This document shows, one piece after another, positions 22,154 through 31,556 of a DNA stretch of 64,000 bases. Position numbers and translations under genes: made by a program. How positions within the stretch are numbered: the stretch's first letter is position 1; each line of letters begins with the position of its first letter. Below the pieces are notes generated by a model, which saw nothing but the letters and a program-made list of their open reading frames with translations, ran no database searches and was not told the origin of the DNA. Origin of the DNA: Acidobacteriota bacterium (GTDB lineage Bacteria > Acidobacteriota > Terriglobia > Acidiferrales > UBA7541); assembly GCA_003167215.1 (NCBI GenBank), contig PMTV01000014.1:110285-174284 (forward strand), in the 5' to 3' direction.

Positions 22154-23062
22154 GTGATCCAACCACACTTTCTCGCGATCGTGAATCCGGCAGCGGGCGG
22201 CGGGCGATGCGGCAGATTTGAACGCGCTACTTTAGGCCGGGTTCGGCGCGCTGGGATTGAGATCGAGGTCGTTGAAACTTCACGCCGCGGGGACGCTACC
22301 GACATCGCTCGCAAGGGCTATAACAAAGGGTTCCGTAAATTCTTAGCTGTGGGCGGAGACGGAACTTCCTTCGAAATCTTAAATGGGCTTTTCCCTGAAG
22401 CACTGTCTTCCACCGCAAGAGTTGCTCTCGGTTTTTTGCCCCTGGGAACAGGAAACTCGTTCCTCCGGGATTTCACCTCGCAAGGTGTCGAATATACGAT
22501 TGCAGCCTTGAAGTCCGGAAAACGCCGCCCATGCGACGTGATTCGCCTTCGGCACTCTCAGGGCGAACTCTATTTTATAAATTTACTTAGCCTGGGGTTT
22601 CCGACCGAGGTCGGGGAGACGGCTAACCGCCGATTCAAGCGTTGGGGTCAGCTCGGGTATATTTTCGCGGTTTTCACACGCTTGTTGGCACTGAAGCATT
22701 CCTCATTTCCCCACCGTCTGGATAATTCGAGCGAATGGAATAGTAATCGCGCGCTGTTCCTCTCGTTTAGCAACAGCAAGTTCACCGGCGGTAAAATGAT
22801 GATCGCGCCACAAGCGGACTCCACAGATGGCTCGATCGAGTACGTTCGATGGGGACCGGTCGGCCGGCTCGGCTTGCTCAAGGCGCTTCCCACGCTCTTT
22901 AGCGGAACTCACATCCAGCATCCGCTCGCTTTTCGTGCCGGCGCGAAGAAAATTGAATTTCGCTTAGATGGGCCGGTCAACGTGATGATCGATGGTGAGA
23001 TTCTGCGCCTCGAATGCCGCTCCATCGAAATTCTGCCCGGCGCATTCGACGCGATCGTATGA
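22154..23062 (+). CDS. Diacylglycerol kinase-like lipid kinase
   Basis: GTG start; FLAIVNPAAGGGRCGRFERATLGRVRRAGIEIEVVETSRRGDATDIAR; AVGGDGTSFEILNGLF; LGFLPLGTGNSFLRDF. Confidence 0.88.
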   Translation: MIQPHFLAIVNPAAGGGRCGRFERATLGRVRRAGIEIEVVETSRRGDATDIARKGYNKGFRKFLAVGGDGTSFEILNGLFPEALSSTARVALGFLPLGTGNSFLRDFTSQGVEYTIAALKSGKRRPCDVIRLRHSQGELYFINLLSLGFPTEVGETANRRFKRWGQLGYIFAVFTRLLALKHSSFPHRLDNSSEWNSNRALFLSFSNSKFTGGKMMIAPQADSTDGSIEYVRWGPVGRLGLLKALPTLFSGTHIQHPLAFRAGAKKIEFRLDGPVNVMIDGEILRLECRSIEILPGAFDAIV

Positions 23063-23805
23063 GAAAGATCTACCTCACCCTTCGCGCGCTTCTTTTGTGG
23101 GCCGTCAGCGGGATTCATTTTGCACTGGTCTGCACATTCCTTCTTTTTCTCGCGGTTTTCATAGATCCGCGAAAGAACGACTTGCCGCAGCGCGTTTTCT
23201 TCCGCAATATTCTGCGTCTCATCGGAGTGCGATTTGAAGTCCATCGCTCGCTGGGTTTTGATCCCCAGCGGACGAGCATCTTTATTTGTAATCACGTCAA
23301 CATTTTTGATCCTTTCGTGGTTTACTCTGCCATTCCACAATTCTTTCGCGGCTTCGAACTCGAATCTCATTTCAAGATTCCCATCTATGGCTGGTTGATG
23401 GGCCGGTTCGGAAATATTCCCGTTCCAGATGCGCCCAGCCGGCAAAGCCTGGAAACCATGACGAGCCGTGCCAAGAAAGCGCTGGATTCAGGAGTCAGCT
23501 TGATCGCCTTCCCCGAAGGGGCGCGGACGCGCGACGGCCACGTGCACCTTTTCAAGAAAGGGATTTTCAATCTTGCGCACAAATTTGGAATTCCCATTGT
23601 GCCGGTAAGCATCGCCGGCTCGTACCAATTTTTTCGAACCGGCAATTGGATGCTGTATCCGGGGAAGATCACGGTTTACGTGCACGATACGATTGAAACG
23701 GCAAACGTCGAGCGAACCGAACTCGATGATCTACGGCGGCGGGTTCAGGAGATCGTGTCGATGCCGGCGGAAAAATCGTTACAAGAGAACCCGCCTGAAG
23801 GCTAA
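23059..23805 (+). CDS. 1-acylglycerol-3-phosphate acyltransferase-like (PlsC family)
   Basis: ATGA overlap with the upstream stop; FICNHVNIFDPFVV (NHxxxxD) and IAFPEGARTRDG (FPEGxR). Confidence 0.88.
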   Translation: MRKIYLTLRALLLWAVSGIHFALVCTFLLFLAVFIDPRKNDLPQRVFFRNILRLIGVRFEVHRSLGFDPQRTSIFICNHVNIFDPFVVYSAIPQFFRGFELESHFKIPIYGWLMGRFGNIPVPDAPSRQSLETMTSRAKKALDSGVSLIAFPEGARTRDGHVHLFKKGIFNLAHKFGIPIVPVSIAGSYQFFRTGNWMLYPGKITVYVHDTIETANVERTELDDLRRRVQEIVSMPAEKSLQENPPEG

Positions 23806-24458
23806 GTGGCGTTGATGTCGGGAAGTGTCCGGCCGGCGCGCAGTTCTTGCCAAGTGTAAGCCACGCGGTGGATAACCGTGATGGTCGAGATTGTCGCGAT
23901 CACCCACAGCACTTGCGCCATGCGATTGAATACACCTCCGATGATCAGCAGGACGAGCCGCTCCGGCCGTTCCATAAAGCCGACTTTGCACAGAGGGATG
24001 AGCGATTCCGCGCGCGCCCTTGAATAACTCACCATAAACGAGCTGGCCATCGCTACGGCGGCGAGTGCCATGTAAAACGATCTGCCAATCAGCGTGTAGT
24101 AAACGACCAGGCCCATGTAAAGAGCGAGATCGGAGTAGCGGTCGAGCGTTGAATCCAGGAAGGCGCCGAAGGCGGTGACACGTCCCACGCGGCGCGCCAC
24201 TTGTCCGTCGGCCATGTCGAGAAACCCAGCAAGAAAAAGTACGGCTGCAGCTTGGCGGAATCGCCCCATGGCGAAAAGCACAGCAGCCCACGAATTCACG
24301 GCCAGCCCTAAAAACGTAAACATATTGGGCGTGATGCCGGTCGCGGCCAGCCCGCTTACCACATGGCGTAATAGCCATCCGCCGCCTTCGCCGATCCAAT
24401 ATGTGATCGGACGCTTCCGCCCTGCCCGCTCGGTTGCCATCGTTTGAAAATAATACAC
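23802..24458 (-). CDS. CDP-alcohol phosphatidyltransferase family protein
   Basis: DMADGQVARRVGRVTAFGAFLDSTLDRYSD matches the DGxxAR-x8-Gx3Dx3D motif; convergent 4-nt overlap with the PlsC stop. Confidence 0.88.
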   Translation of the reverse strand: MYYFQTMATERAGRKRPITYWIGEGGGWLLRHVVSGLAATGITPNMFTFLGLAVNSWAAVLFAMGRFRQAAAVLFLAGFLDMADGQVARRVGRVTAFGAFLDSTLDRYSDLALYMGLVVYYTLIGRSFYMALAAVAMASSFMVSYSRARAESLIPLCKVGFMERPERLVLLIIGGVFNRMAQVLWVIATISTITVIHRVAYTWQELRAGRTLPDINAT

Positions 24459-24526
24459 TGGAACCGCGCATACGGATACGACCGCTCCGAGTCACGGCTT
24501 GTGTCTGAATTGAAGGAGGGCGAAAA

Positions 24527-25204
24527 TTAGCGCGGCTGTAAGCGCATTGCCGGGACATTCGTGGAATAGCGTAATTTAGGTTCCGTGAACTTTTGCACTT
24601 CTTCCGGAGTGAATCCCGGGGCAACCTCGCGGAGAACCAAGCCTTCCGGGGTCACGTCAATCACCGCAAGGTCGGTAATAATCGTATCCACACAGTCAAT
24701 GGCCGTGAGCGGGTAGCTGCAGGTCTTTACAATTTTAGGCGAGCCGTCTTTTGCAGTGTGTTCCATGGTCACGATGAGTTTTTGCGCGCCGACTGAAATG
24801 TCCATCGCGCCACCGATTCCGCCGGCGCCCTTCGCGCCCGGGATGCGCCAATTCGCGAGGTCTCCATGTTCCGAAACCTGAAGGCCGCCGAGTATACAGA
24901 TATCGAGATGGCCTCCGCGGGTCATCACGTGAGCATCATCCTGTGAAAAATACGACCCGCCGGGAAGTAGCGTGACGGGAACCTTCATCGCGTCGACTAG
25001 ATCGAAATCTTCTTCGCCGGGCTTCGCGCGCGGTCCCATTCCAAGGATTCCATTTTCGCTGTGAAAATAGACAGTCACTTGCGAAGGAACGTAAGCCGCG
25101 ATCAGATTCGGAATGCCCCAGCCTAAATTCACGTACGCGCCATCCGGCAACTCCAGGGCAGCTCGTTCGGCAATCTGTTCTCGTGTGAGCCGTGCTTTAG
25201 GCAT
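24527..25204 (-). CDS. 3-oxoacid (3-oxoadipate-like) CoA-transferase subunit B
   Basis: Start at MPKARLTREQ; VYFHSENGILGMGPRAKPGEEDFDLVDA (active-site SENG); GGHLDICILGGLQVSEHGDLANW; overlaps subunit A. Confidence 0.9.
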   Translation of the reverse strand: MPKARLTREQIAERAALELPDGAYVNLGWGIPNLIAAYVPSQVTVYFHSENGILGMGPRAKPGEEDFDLVDAMKVPVTLLPGGSYFSQDDAHVMTRGGHLDICILGGLQVSEHGDLANWRIPGAKGAGGIGGAMDISVGAQKLIVTMEHTAKDGSPKIVKTCSYPLTAIDCVDTIITDLAVIDVTPEGLVLREVAPGFTPEEVQKFTEPKLRYSTNVPAMRLQPR

Positions 25205-25877
25205 ATCGCTTCCCCTCGGCCTGAACGATACGATCGACAAATATGGAAGGCGTAATGATGGCTTCGGGATCGAGCTTTCCCGTACCGACGATCTCCTCCA
25301 CCTCGGCAATCGTAAATTTTGCCGCCGTGGCCATAATCGGATTGAAATTCCGCGCCGCCTTGTGATAAATCAAGTTTCCCATGTGGTCCGCGCGGTACGC
25401 CCGAATGAATGCATAATCCGCGCCCAGCGCCTGCTCCAGGATGTAGCGCTTCCCTCGAATCACGCGTTCCTCTTTACCGCTCGCAATCTCGGTTCCCACA
25501 CCAACGGGCGAGAAAAATGCGGGAATGCCCGCGCCAAACGCGCGCATGCGCTCGCACAGAATTCCTTGCGGCACGAGTTCCAGCTCGATTTCTCCGGCGT
25601 CAAATTGTTCCTGAAAATATTTTGCGCCAGGCCCGGGAAACGCCGCCACGACTCTGCGAATCTGCCTGTTCTTAAACAGGAGCCCCAGTTCCCCTTCGCC
25701 GGTGCCGCAATTATTGCTGATCACGCTCAGATTTCGCGCGCCCTGCCGCGCAAGAGCTTGGATCAGGTTGTTGGGAAAGCCGGCTCCGCCGAAACCACCG
25801 AACATAATCGTTGCGCCATCGGGGATGTCCGCTACTGCAGCATCTATTGTGGGATAAACTTTCTCTTTTGAAGTCAT
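25197..25877 (-). CDS. 3-oxoacid (3-oxoadipate-like) CoA-transferase subunit A
   Basis: TIMFGGFGGAGFPNNLIQAL; ELVPQGILCERMRAFGAGIPAFFSPVGVGT; AARNFNPIMATAAKFTIAEVEEIV. Confidence 0.9.
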   Translation of the reverse strand: MTSKEKVYPTIDAAVADIPDGATIMFGGFGGAGFPNNLIQALARQGARNLSVISNNCGTGEGELGLLFKNRQIRRVVAAFPGPGAKYFQEQFDAGEIELELVPQGILCERMRAFGAGIPAFFSPVGVGTEIASGKEERVIRGKRYILEQALGADYAFIRAYRADHMGNLIYHKAARNFNPIMATAAKFTIAEVEEIVGTGKLDPEAIITPSIFVDRIVQAEGKRYA

Positions 25878-25964
25878 CTTGGCGGCGTCTGAGTCTTAAT
25901 CATGGAGGGCCTGGATTCTGTGTCCTGCGATAATACGGCAACTTGCACATTTTTTGAAATGCTC

Positions 25965-25997
25965 GGGCGGCGCCCGGCAGCCTATGGGCGCCTGCCC
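25965..25997. other. GC-rich hairpin between tRNA-Leu and the CoA-transferase genes
   Basis: GGGC-GGCGCCC (ggcagcctat) GGGCGCC-t-GCCC: 11 bp with a one-nt bulge. Confidence 0.5.
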
Positions 25998-26059
25998 CGG
26001 TATTTCCGTTCTAAGCCGTGAAATCCATCTCGCGATGTTCGAAACCTCACGGAGTTTGG

Positions 26060-26144
26060 TGCCCGGGGTGGGGGTCGAACCCACACGTCCCGTAAAGGAC
26101 AGGGGATTTTAAGTCCCCCGCGTATGCCATTCCGCCACCCGGGC
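26060..26144 (-). tRNA. tRNA-Leu (anticodon UAA)
   Basis: Reverse complement GCCCGGGTGGCGGAATGGCATACGCGGGGGACTTAAAATCCCCTGTCCTTTACGGGACGTGTGGGTTCGACCCCCACCCCGGGCA; acceptor stem GCCCGGG/CCCGGGC, long variable arm, GGTTCGACCC T-arm; CCA encoded at 26057-26059. Confidence 0.96.
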
Positions 26145-26321
26145 TTTGCCGCTGTAAACCTATACTATCAAAAGTCTTACTGCAACATTGGGGCTCTCGG
26201 TCGGTTCCCGAGTCCCGAGGCTCGCCCAGGTCATTGCCCCCTGGAAGCAAAGGCCACGCAAGGAGTGCCAGACAAGAACCGGCGGCCCCAGCAACCCAAT
26301 ATCGCGCGTTGGGGACTATCG

Positions 26322-27347
26322 TCAGAAAATAGCTTTCTCACGGACTCTTGCGAGGAATTTGAGATCCGTCGTCACGGGGACATCGCCGGCCGTTGTCACG
26401 ATCGCGGGACGCGACTTTTTGATGAAAGCGTGGAAGAGTTCCAATAAGGTTTCCGCGGCTGATGCCTCCGGCTGAAATGCTTCGGGACTTAAAGCAATAC
26501 CCAGATTGGCGAATCCCGACGAAGGAACCATCTCCCATGCGCTGAATGCTGACGCGGCCAGTGCCGGACATATGACGCAATCCCAATTCTGCTGAAAGAT
26601 AACCTGCTTGTTTTGGGCGAAGGAATGGCTGTCCATGATCTGCAGAACCGGAAGTGCCTCATAAAACCGCACGATGTTAATTGCCGGCGCAAGCAATGAT
26701 GCCCAGGCCTCGCGATATTCGGCCGATAGCACTGGCAGAATATCTTCCTGGATGAAGATCACACTCGCGCCCGCTTCCACAAATTTGGAAGCAATCTGCG
26801 TGATAGTTGCGGCCGCCAGCTCCAACACTGCATCGGTAAAATCCTCGCGTCGTGCTGCATTCCCTTGCCGCAGTCCAGTAATTCGCGCTGCCAGCGTGAA
26901 CGGACCCGCTACTCCTGCCATCAGGAGAGGTTCATCGCGCAGCAGTGACTTGAGCCGGCGAATTGCTTCGACCGCAACGGTGACGCGAGTGCTTTTCGCT
27001 GCGTCTTCCGGCGACCGAAGGCCTTCCGGAACTTCGCCTTTCTCTGCGTGGTGCGGCCATTGAATCGCGGGCGGCTGGTCGCCGGTCTTCCATTGCAGAA
27101 CGGCGCCGAGCGCTTCCGCTTCGAGATAAGGATCGAAGTAGCAAGCGACCCCGTCCGAGCGCAGGTGGCTGCGGATTTGTCGCAGCGAATTGGAGATTTT
27201 TGTGGGGTTCCCGAGAAATTCGCGCAATGGAAGATTTTCCACTTTGGCGCCGAGCGAAAACACGATGGGCAAGAATAGCGGCCGCGTCTGCGGAATTCCT
27301 TGCAGCAACCCTTTAAGCATCTGACGCGGAGTGGAATTCTCCGTCAT
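26322..27347 (-). CDS. Uroporphyrinogen decarboxylase (UROD)/methyltransferase family protein
   Basis: 341 aa, UROD-fold pattern (LLMAGVAGPFTLAARITG; KFVEAGASVIFIQEDILPVLSAEYREAWASLLAPAINIVRFYEALPVLQIMDSH). Confidence 0.65.
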   Translation of the reverse strand: MTENSTPRQMLKGLLQGIPQTRPLFLPIVFSLGAKVENLPLREFLGNPTKISNSLRQIRSHLRSDGVACYFDPYLEAEALGAVLQWKTGDQPPAIQWPHHAEKGEVPEGLRSPEDAAKSTRVTVAVEAIRRLKSLLRDEPLLMAGVAGPFTLAARITGLRQGNAARREDFTDAVLELAAATITQIASKFVEAGASVIFIQEDILPVLSAEYREAWASLLAPAINIVRFYEALPVLQIMDSHSFAQNKQVIFQQNWDCVICPALAASAFSAWEMVPSSGFANLGIALSPEAFQPEASAAETLLELFHAFIKKSRPAIVTTAGDVPVTTDLKFLARVREKAIF

Positions 27348-27350
27348 CGC

Positions 27351-29411
27351 TTAAGGCCGGAAGCAAGGCCCGGTGGACTTCGCGTCCGGCCAAGTGCCGT
27401 AATACTGCAAGATTTCTTTGGGGGGACTCAATTTGCTCCATTGCTTCTGGAATTCATCGAATGGCTTACCGCGCGCCAGGCGGGCGCGCCGTTCTTCGTC
27501 CCTAAGTTGCTTGGTTTTTTCCGCATCCAGTTTGCGGCGCACAGGATCGTATGCAATGCGATAGACATTTTGCGCCGTCCCATCCGAGATGATCTTCTTC
27601 TTCACGTCTTCCAGAATCTCCAGGGGATCGCGCTCGAGCGGATCTCCGTAGCCCGGGCCGCCGCCGCTGAAACCGAATAGCAGATCACCTTCCTCATACA
27701 CCTTGGGAGTGCGCGCAATTAACTCCATAGTCCAATTGCCTTCGATGGTGTGCCCCTCCAGGATCGTGCGGGAGTCCATGGTGAGGTTCGGATTGGCTTC
27801 CGCCATCTGCTTCAGCAAATCCGCCTTGCGTATGCTGATCCCAGGAATGGGCGAAGAAGCGTATCCGCCGAAAAGCGGCTGGCCTAGCGGGACCTTACTG
27901 CCGTTTCCCATGCACAGCGAAACCAGGTTGGGAACTTTGTGAATCATCCATTGCTGCACACCGCCGGAACCGCCGCGATGAAGCCCCGGGCCGCTCGAAT
28001 CTTTCCAATGCTGCGATAGCGTCACCGTAACGGGCAATTCGCTTTCCACCTGCTCGGAATCCGGCGCTCGGCCAAACGCGCACCACGCAAAGCCGTAAGC
28101 GTCCATGCCGTCTTCAGCGGAGCGCCCTCCTTGCCCTTGCGTGTTCAACGAAAACGAAAGTACATCCGAAACAGCGAGGTTCCACTGCGAGTGCCCCGCG
28201 CAAATTTGCGCTGTGTGCTGGCTACCGGGCGCCGCAGCCACTTGTCTCCAGAGTCCGGCGCTCGAAAATACCATCTTCGCGAAACTATTGTGCGTCGCGT
28301 TGCGCGCCTGCATTCCGATATACACGCAGCAACTCGTGGCCGCCATTTTGTCCGGGTTGAGGATGATTCCTTCCGGAAAAAGAAAATCGATGGGCGCGAA
28401 CGTGGAGCTGGATATCGGCAGGTCGTGGAAAATATATTCGTACATGAAATTGGCGATGTGGCCGACGACCGCTTGCGGATGCACGTTGTAGGAAGAGGGG
28501 TTTTCCGGCGAAGTGCCTTCAAAATCGAAGACAAGTCCGCCGTCTTTCTTCGTGAGCGTCAAATAGCAGGCGCGGACCAGGGCCGGCGTCCAGCCAATCG
28601 CATCATTAAACACCACGGCTCGGAATTTGCCGTCGGGAAGAGCTTTGATTTTCTTTCTGGCTCCCGCCTCGGCTGTTTCACTCATCTTGCGCATCAAGCC
28701 GACGACATAGTCCGGCCCGCGTTTTTCGGCAAGCTCCAGCACGCGGACTCGTACGCGGTCGGCAGTGGTACAACGCGCGCGCAAATCGGAAATGAACATG
28801 GCCGGCGCCCGCAAACCGTACACCGTGTAAAATTCCAGAAAATCATTGCGAATCTCGAAGTTCTCCCCGATTTTAATGGGAGGAAGATTCAACCCTTCCT
28901 CGAATCGCGATTTTGCGCTGACCGGCATGCCGCCGGGTTCAATGGCACCAGTTTCCGTGGTGTGCAGCGCAGCAGTCCCCCATCCCAGAAGCTGCCCTTT
29001 ATAAAAAATGGGCATGAGCGCCACTTGATCTGGATTGTGAATGCCGCCGTAGAGAGCGTCGTTGGTGTACCAGATATCCCCGTCGCGGATTCCCGGATTT
29101 TGTTCGTAATATTTCAAAATAAATTTAATGACAATAGGCTGAATGATGGCGTGCAGGTATGTGCCGCAGGATGCGTTTATCAGATCCCCGCCGGCAGTAA
29201 ACAGCGCCACCATGGAATCGCCCGAGACGCCGAAATAGCTTCGCGACGCTCGCACGAACACTTCCATGGCCTCATCGAGAATGTCGTTAGTCACCTGCAC
29301 GCCAATTTCGTAATCGCCCTGAGCGATTTTCGCCGCGCACTGTTTTTCATAAGGCGTGGCTGGGGCTGGTTTGAGCCATGCCAGTTTTTCGGCAAGAGTT
29401 GGAATAGGCAT
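27351..29411 (-). CDS. Hydantoinase B/oxoprolinase family protein (HyuB-like carboxylase subunit)
   Basis: VFVRASRSYFGVSGDSMVALFTAGGDLI; GDIWYTNDALYGGIHNPDQVALMPIFYKGQLLGWGTAALHTTETGAIEPGGMP. Confidence 0.88.
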   Translation of the reverse strand: MPIPTLAEKLAWLKPAPATPYEKQCAAKIAQGDYEIGVQVTNDILDEAMEVFVRASRSYFGVSGDSMVALFTAGGDLINASCGTYLHAIIQPIVIKFILKYYEQNPGIRDGDIWYTNDALYGGIHNPDQVALMPIFYKGQLLGWGTAALHTTETGAIEPGGMPVSAKSRFEEGLNLPPIKIGENFEIRNDFLEFYTVYGLRAPAMFISDLRARCTTADRVRVRVLELAEKRGPDYVVGLMRKMSETAEAGARKKIKALPDGKFRAVVFNDAIGWTPALVRACYLTLTKKDGGLVFDFEGTSPENPSSYNVHPQAVVGHIANFMYEYIFHDLPISSSTFAPIDFLFPEGIILNPDKMAATSCCVYIGMQARNATHNSFAKMVFSSAGLWRQVAAAPGSQHTAQICAGHSQWNLAVSDVLSFSLNTQGQGGRSAEDGMDAYGFAWCAFGRAPDSEQVESELPVTVTLSQHWKDSSGPGLHRGGSGGVQQWMIHKVPNLVSLCMGNGSKVPLGQPLFGGYASSPIPGISIRKADLLKQMAEANPNLTMDSRTILEGHTIEGNWTMELIARTPKVYEEGDLLFGFSGGGPGYGDPLERDPLEILEDVKKKIISDGTAQNVYRIAYDPVRRKLDAEKTKQLRDEERRARLARGKPFDEFQKQWSKLSPPKEILQYYGTWPDAKSTGPCFRP

Positions 29412-29435
29412 CTGTCTCCTCGATTTCTCGGCGAC

Positions 29436-31556
29436 CTAGCTTTCCAGTATGCCGAGGCCTCGCTCATCAATCGAAAAACGCATCGCCGGCGGAACAACGA
29501 GCGTGGTGTATTCGCTCTCGACGATTGCAGGTCCTTCCACCACGTTTCCGGGACGCAGCAATTCGTAAGTAAAAATTGGCGTTGTACGAAAATCTTTCTC
29601 CGTCGTCCAGTACACTGGTCGCTCGGCTTTCCGCGCAGCCGCCGGGCTGTGCCCTTCCAGCGTCATTTTCGGCATTTCAACCTTCTTCGTCGGGACGATC
29701 GCCTTCAGGATGAAACTCTCGATGAAGATTCCACCTTCCGGGTTCACCACAAACGGGCTGAAGGCTTTGCTGAATTCCTTGTTAAACGCATCGCAGATGG
29801 CGCGAACGTCTTCTACCGAGTGAATCGCCAAGAGCGGGGAGAGCGCTCTTTTTACGTGAAACTGTCCGCCATAGAGCATGTCCAGCTCGAGAACGAACGA
29901 CGCATCGTTCAGATTCAAGCCGTCGCCGGTCAAATCCCGCCGTGCCTGCTCGATAAGGTTCTCCACCGTCACGTTGAAGACTGAGAATTCGTTGGATAGC
30001 TTTTGGGTACCGGGCTCCATGAGCGTGAGCTTTTTAGACACTTCGTAAACGTGCATGATATCCATGGTCGAAGACCCGAACGCGCAGAACACGGGAGAAA
30101 ACGCGAAGGTCACGGCTTTCGGAATATCGGCCTTATATCCTTCCGCATGCGTGGGGCCCGCACCGCCGCCGACGAAAAGAATGAATTCCTCAGGGCTGTA
30201 GCCGCGGAGATGAACTTCCTTCATGATCGCGGAAGCCATGTTGCCGTTGACGATTTTTCGTATGATCACAGCGCCTTCTTCCACGCTGATTCCGAGCGGC
30301 TTGGCGATCTTGTCGCGCACCGCCTGAATCGCGCGATTCTTGTCCAGTCGCATCTTCCCGCCGAAATAGTATTCCGGGTTGAGGTAGCCGAGGACCACAT
30401 CCGCGTCTGTCACCGTAGGCTCGCTTCCGCCAAGATTGAAACAAGCTGGGCCGGGAATCGAGCCGGCGCTCCGAGGACCCACCTGTAGGCGGTTCTCAAG
30501 CAGCTTGTTGACCGACGCGATCGAACCTCCCCCGGCGCCGATGGAAAGCGTCTTGATCATGGTGATGCCGACCATCCAGCGGTCAATGATGGGCCTGAAG
30601 TCGTAACTGCGCACGCTGTCTTTCACCACCAGGCCCACGTCGAAGCTGGTACCGCCCATGTCCGTCATCACCACATTTTGATATCCCAGAGTTTTTGCCA
30701 CATGATGCGCGCCCATTAGCCCGGATACTGGTCCGCTGTTGAACGTGCGGCTGGCAGCGGTGCGAAAGACTTCGGCGATTCCACCGGAACTCTGAATCAT
30801 GAGGAGCGGTTTGGAGTAGCCTTTCTCGCGCAGCTTGTCCCACATGGCGGAAAGTTCGATTTGCATGGACCGCTGCAGGTAGGCATCGAGAATTGCGGCC
30901 ATGGTTCGCTCGTACTCACCGAGCTTTCCAACCACTTGTCCGGCGAGGACCACCGGCAGATAGCCAATGTGAAATTCTTTGTACTCGTCGCGAATAATTT
31001 CCTTCACCCGTCGCTCGTTCACCGGATTCAGAAAACCCCAAAGCAACGAGACCACAAATCCGCGCGCACCACGGCTGGTGAGATAGCGAACTTTTTCACG
31101 CAGGTCGTTTTCATCAAGCGGCCGGATCACTCTGCCGCGCGAGTCCACGCGCTCTTTTACGCCGACGATCATGTCCCGCGGTATCAGCGGTTCCGGCTTG
31201 TTCTGAACGGCAAGATTCCTGCGCTCGGAAACACGCGTGCCGTCGATCCACTGTGCGCCCCGGCCGATCAACACTACGTCTTCATGGCCTTCGGTCGTGA
31301 TCAACCCCAAACGCGGGCCTTTCTTTTCAATCAGGCGGTTTAGCGCGATGGTTGTCGAGTAGCGGATCATTTCGATGCCCGGCAGCAGATCTTCAATCTT
31401 CATGCCCAGCGCTGCCGCACCGTCTTCAATCACGCGCGTAAAGCAGACGGAAAGATCGTACGGGGTCGTCGGAGACTTTTTGATCAGAGCCTTCCCGTTA
31501 TAGTTGAGGACCAGATCGGTGAAGGTCCCGCCGACATCGATATCGATAGAATTCAT
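29436..31556 (-). CDS. Hydantoinase A/oxoprolinase family protein (HyuA-like carboxylase subunit, copy 1)
   Basis: IDVGGTFTDLVLNYNGKALIKKSPTTP; MTDMGGTSFDVGLV; GAGGGSIA; FVGGGAGPTHAEGYKADI. Confidence 0.9.
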   Translation of the reverse strand: MNSIDIDVGGTFTDLVLNYNGKALIKKSPTTPYDLSVCFTRVIEDGAAALGMKIEDLLPGIEMIRYSTTIALNRLIEKKGPRLGLITTEGHEDVVLIGRGAQWIDGTRVSERRNLAVQNKPEPLIPRDMIVGVKERVDSRGRVIRPLDENDLREKVRYLTSRGARGFVVSLLWGFLNPVNERRVKEIIRDEYKEFHIGYLPVVLAGQVVGKLGEYERTMAAILDAYLQRSMQIELSAMWDKLREKGYSKPLLMIQSSGGIAEVFRTAASRTFNSGPVSGLMGAHHVAKTLGYQNVVMTDMGGTSFDVGLVVKDSVRSYDFRPIIDRWMVGITMIKTLSIGAGGGSIASVNKLLENRLQVGPRSAGSIPGPACFNLGGSEPTVTDADVVLGYLNPEYYFGGKMRLDKNRAIQAVRDKIAKPLGISVEEGAVIIRKIVNGNMASAIMKEVHLRGYSPEEFILFVGGGAGPTHAEGYKADIPKAVTFAFSPVFCAFGSSTMDIMHVYEVSKKLTLMEPGTQKLSNEFSVFNVTVENLIEQARRDLTGDGLNLNDASFVLELDMLYGGQFHVKRALSPLLAIHSVEDVRAICDAFNKEFSKAFSPFVVNPEGGIFIESFILKAIVPTKKVEMPKMTLEGHSPAAARKAERPVYWTTEKDFRTTPIFTYELLRPGNVVEGPAIVESEYTTLVVPPAMRFSIDERGLGILES

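Noticed and set aside
23779-24624. 281-aa minus-strand ORF
   Set aside because: Same-strand alternative frame over the CDP-alcohol phosphatidyltransferase; the CDP-alcohol motif frame is clearly the coding one.
26057-26144. tRNA-Leu as an integration site for a genomic island
   Set aside because: No integrase gene and no obvious repeated copy of the tRNA 3' end in the window; the catabolic operon lies on the tRNA 5' side, not the usual insertion side.
28131-29984. 617-aa plus-strand ORF
   Set aside because: Antisense across hyuB and hyuA1; translation has no family signature.
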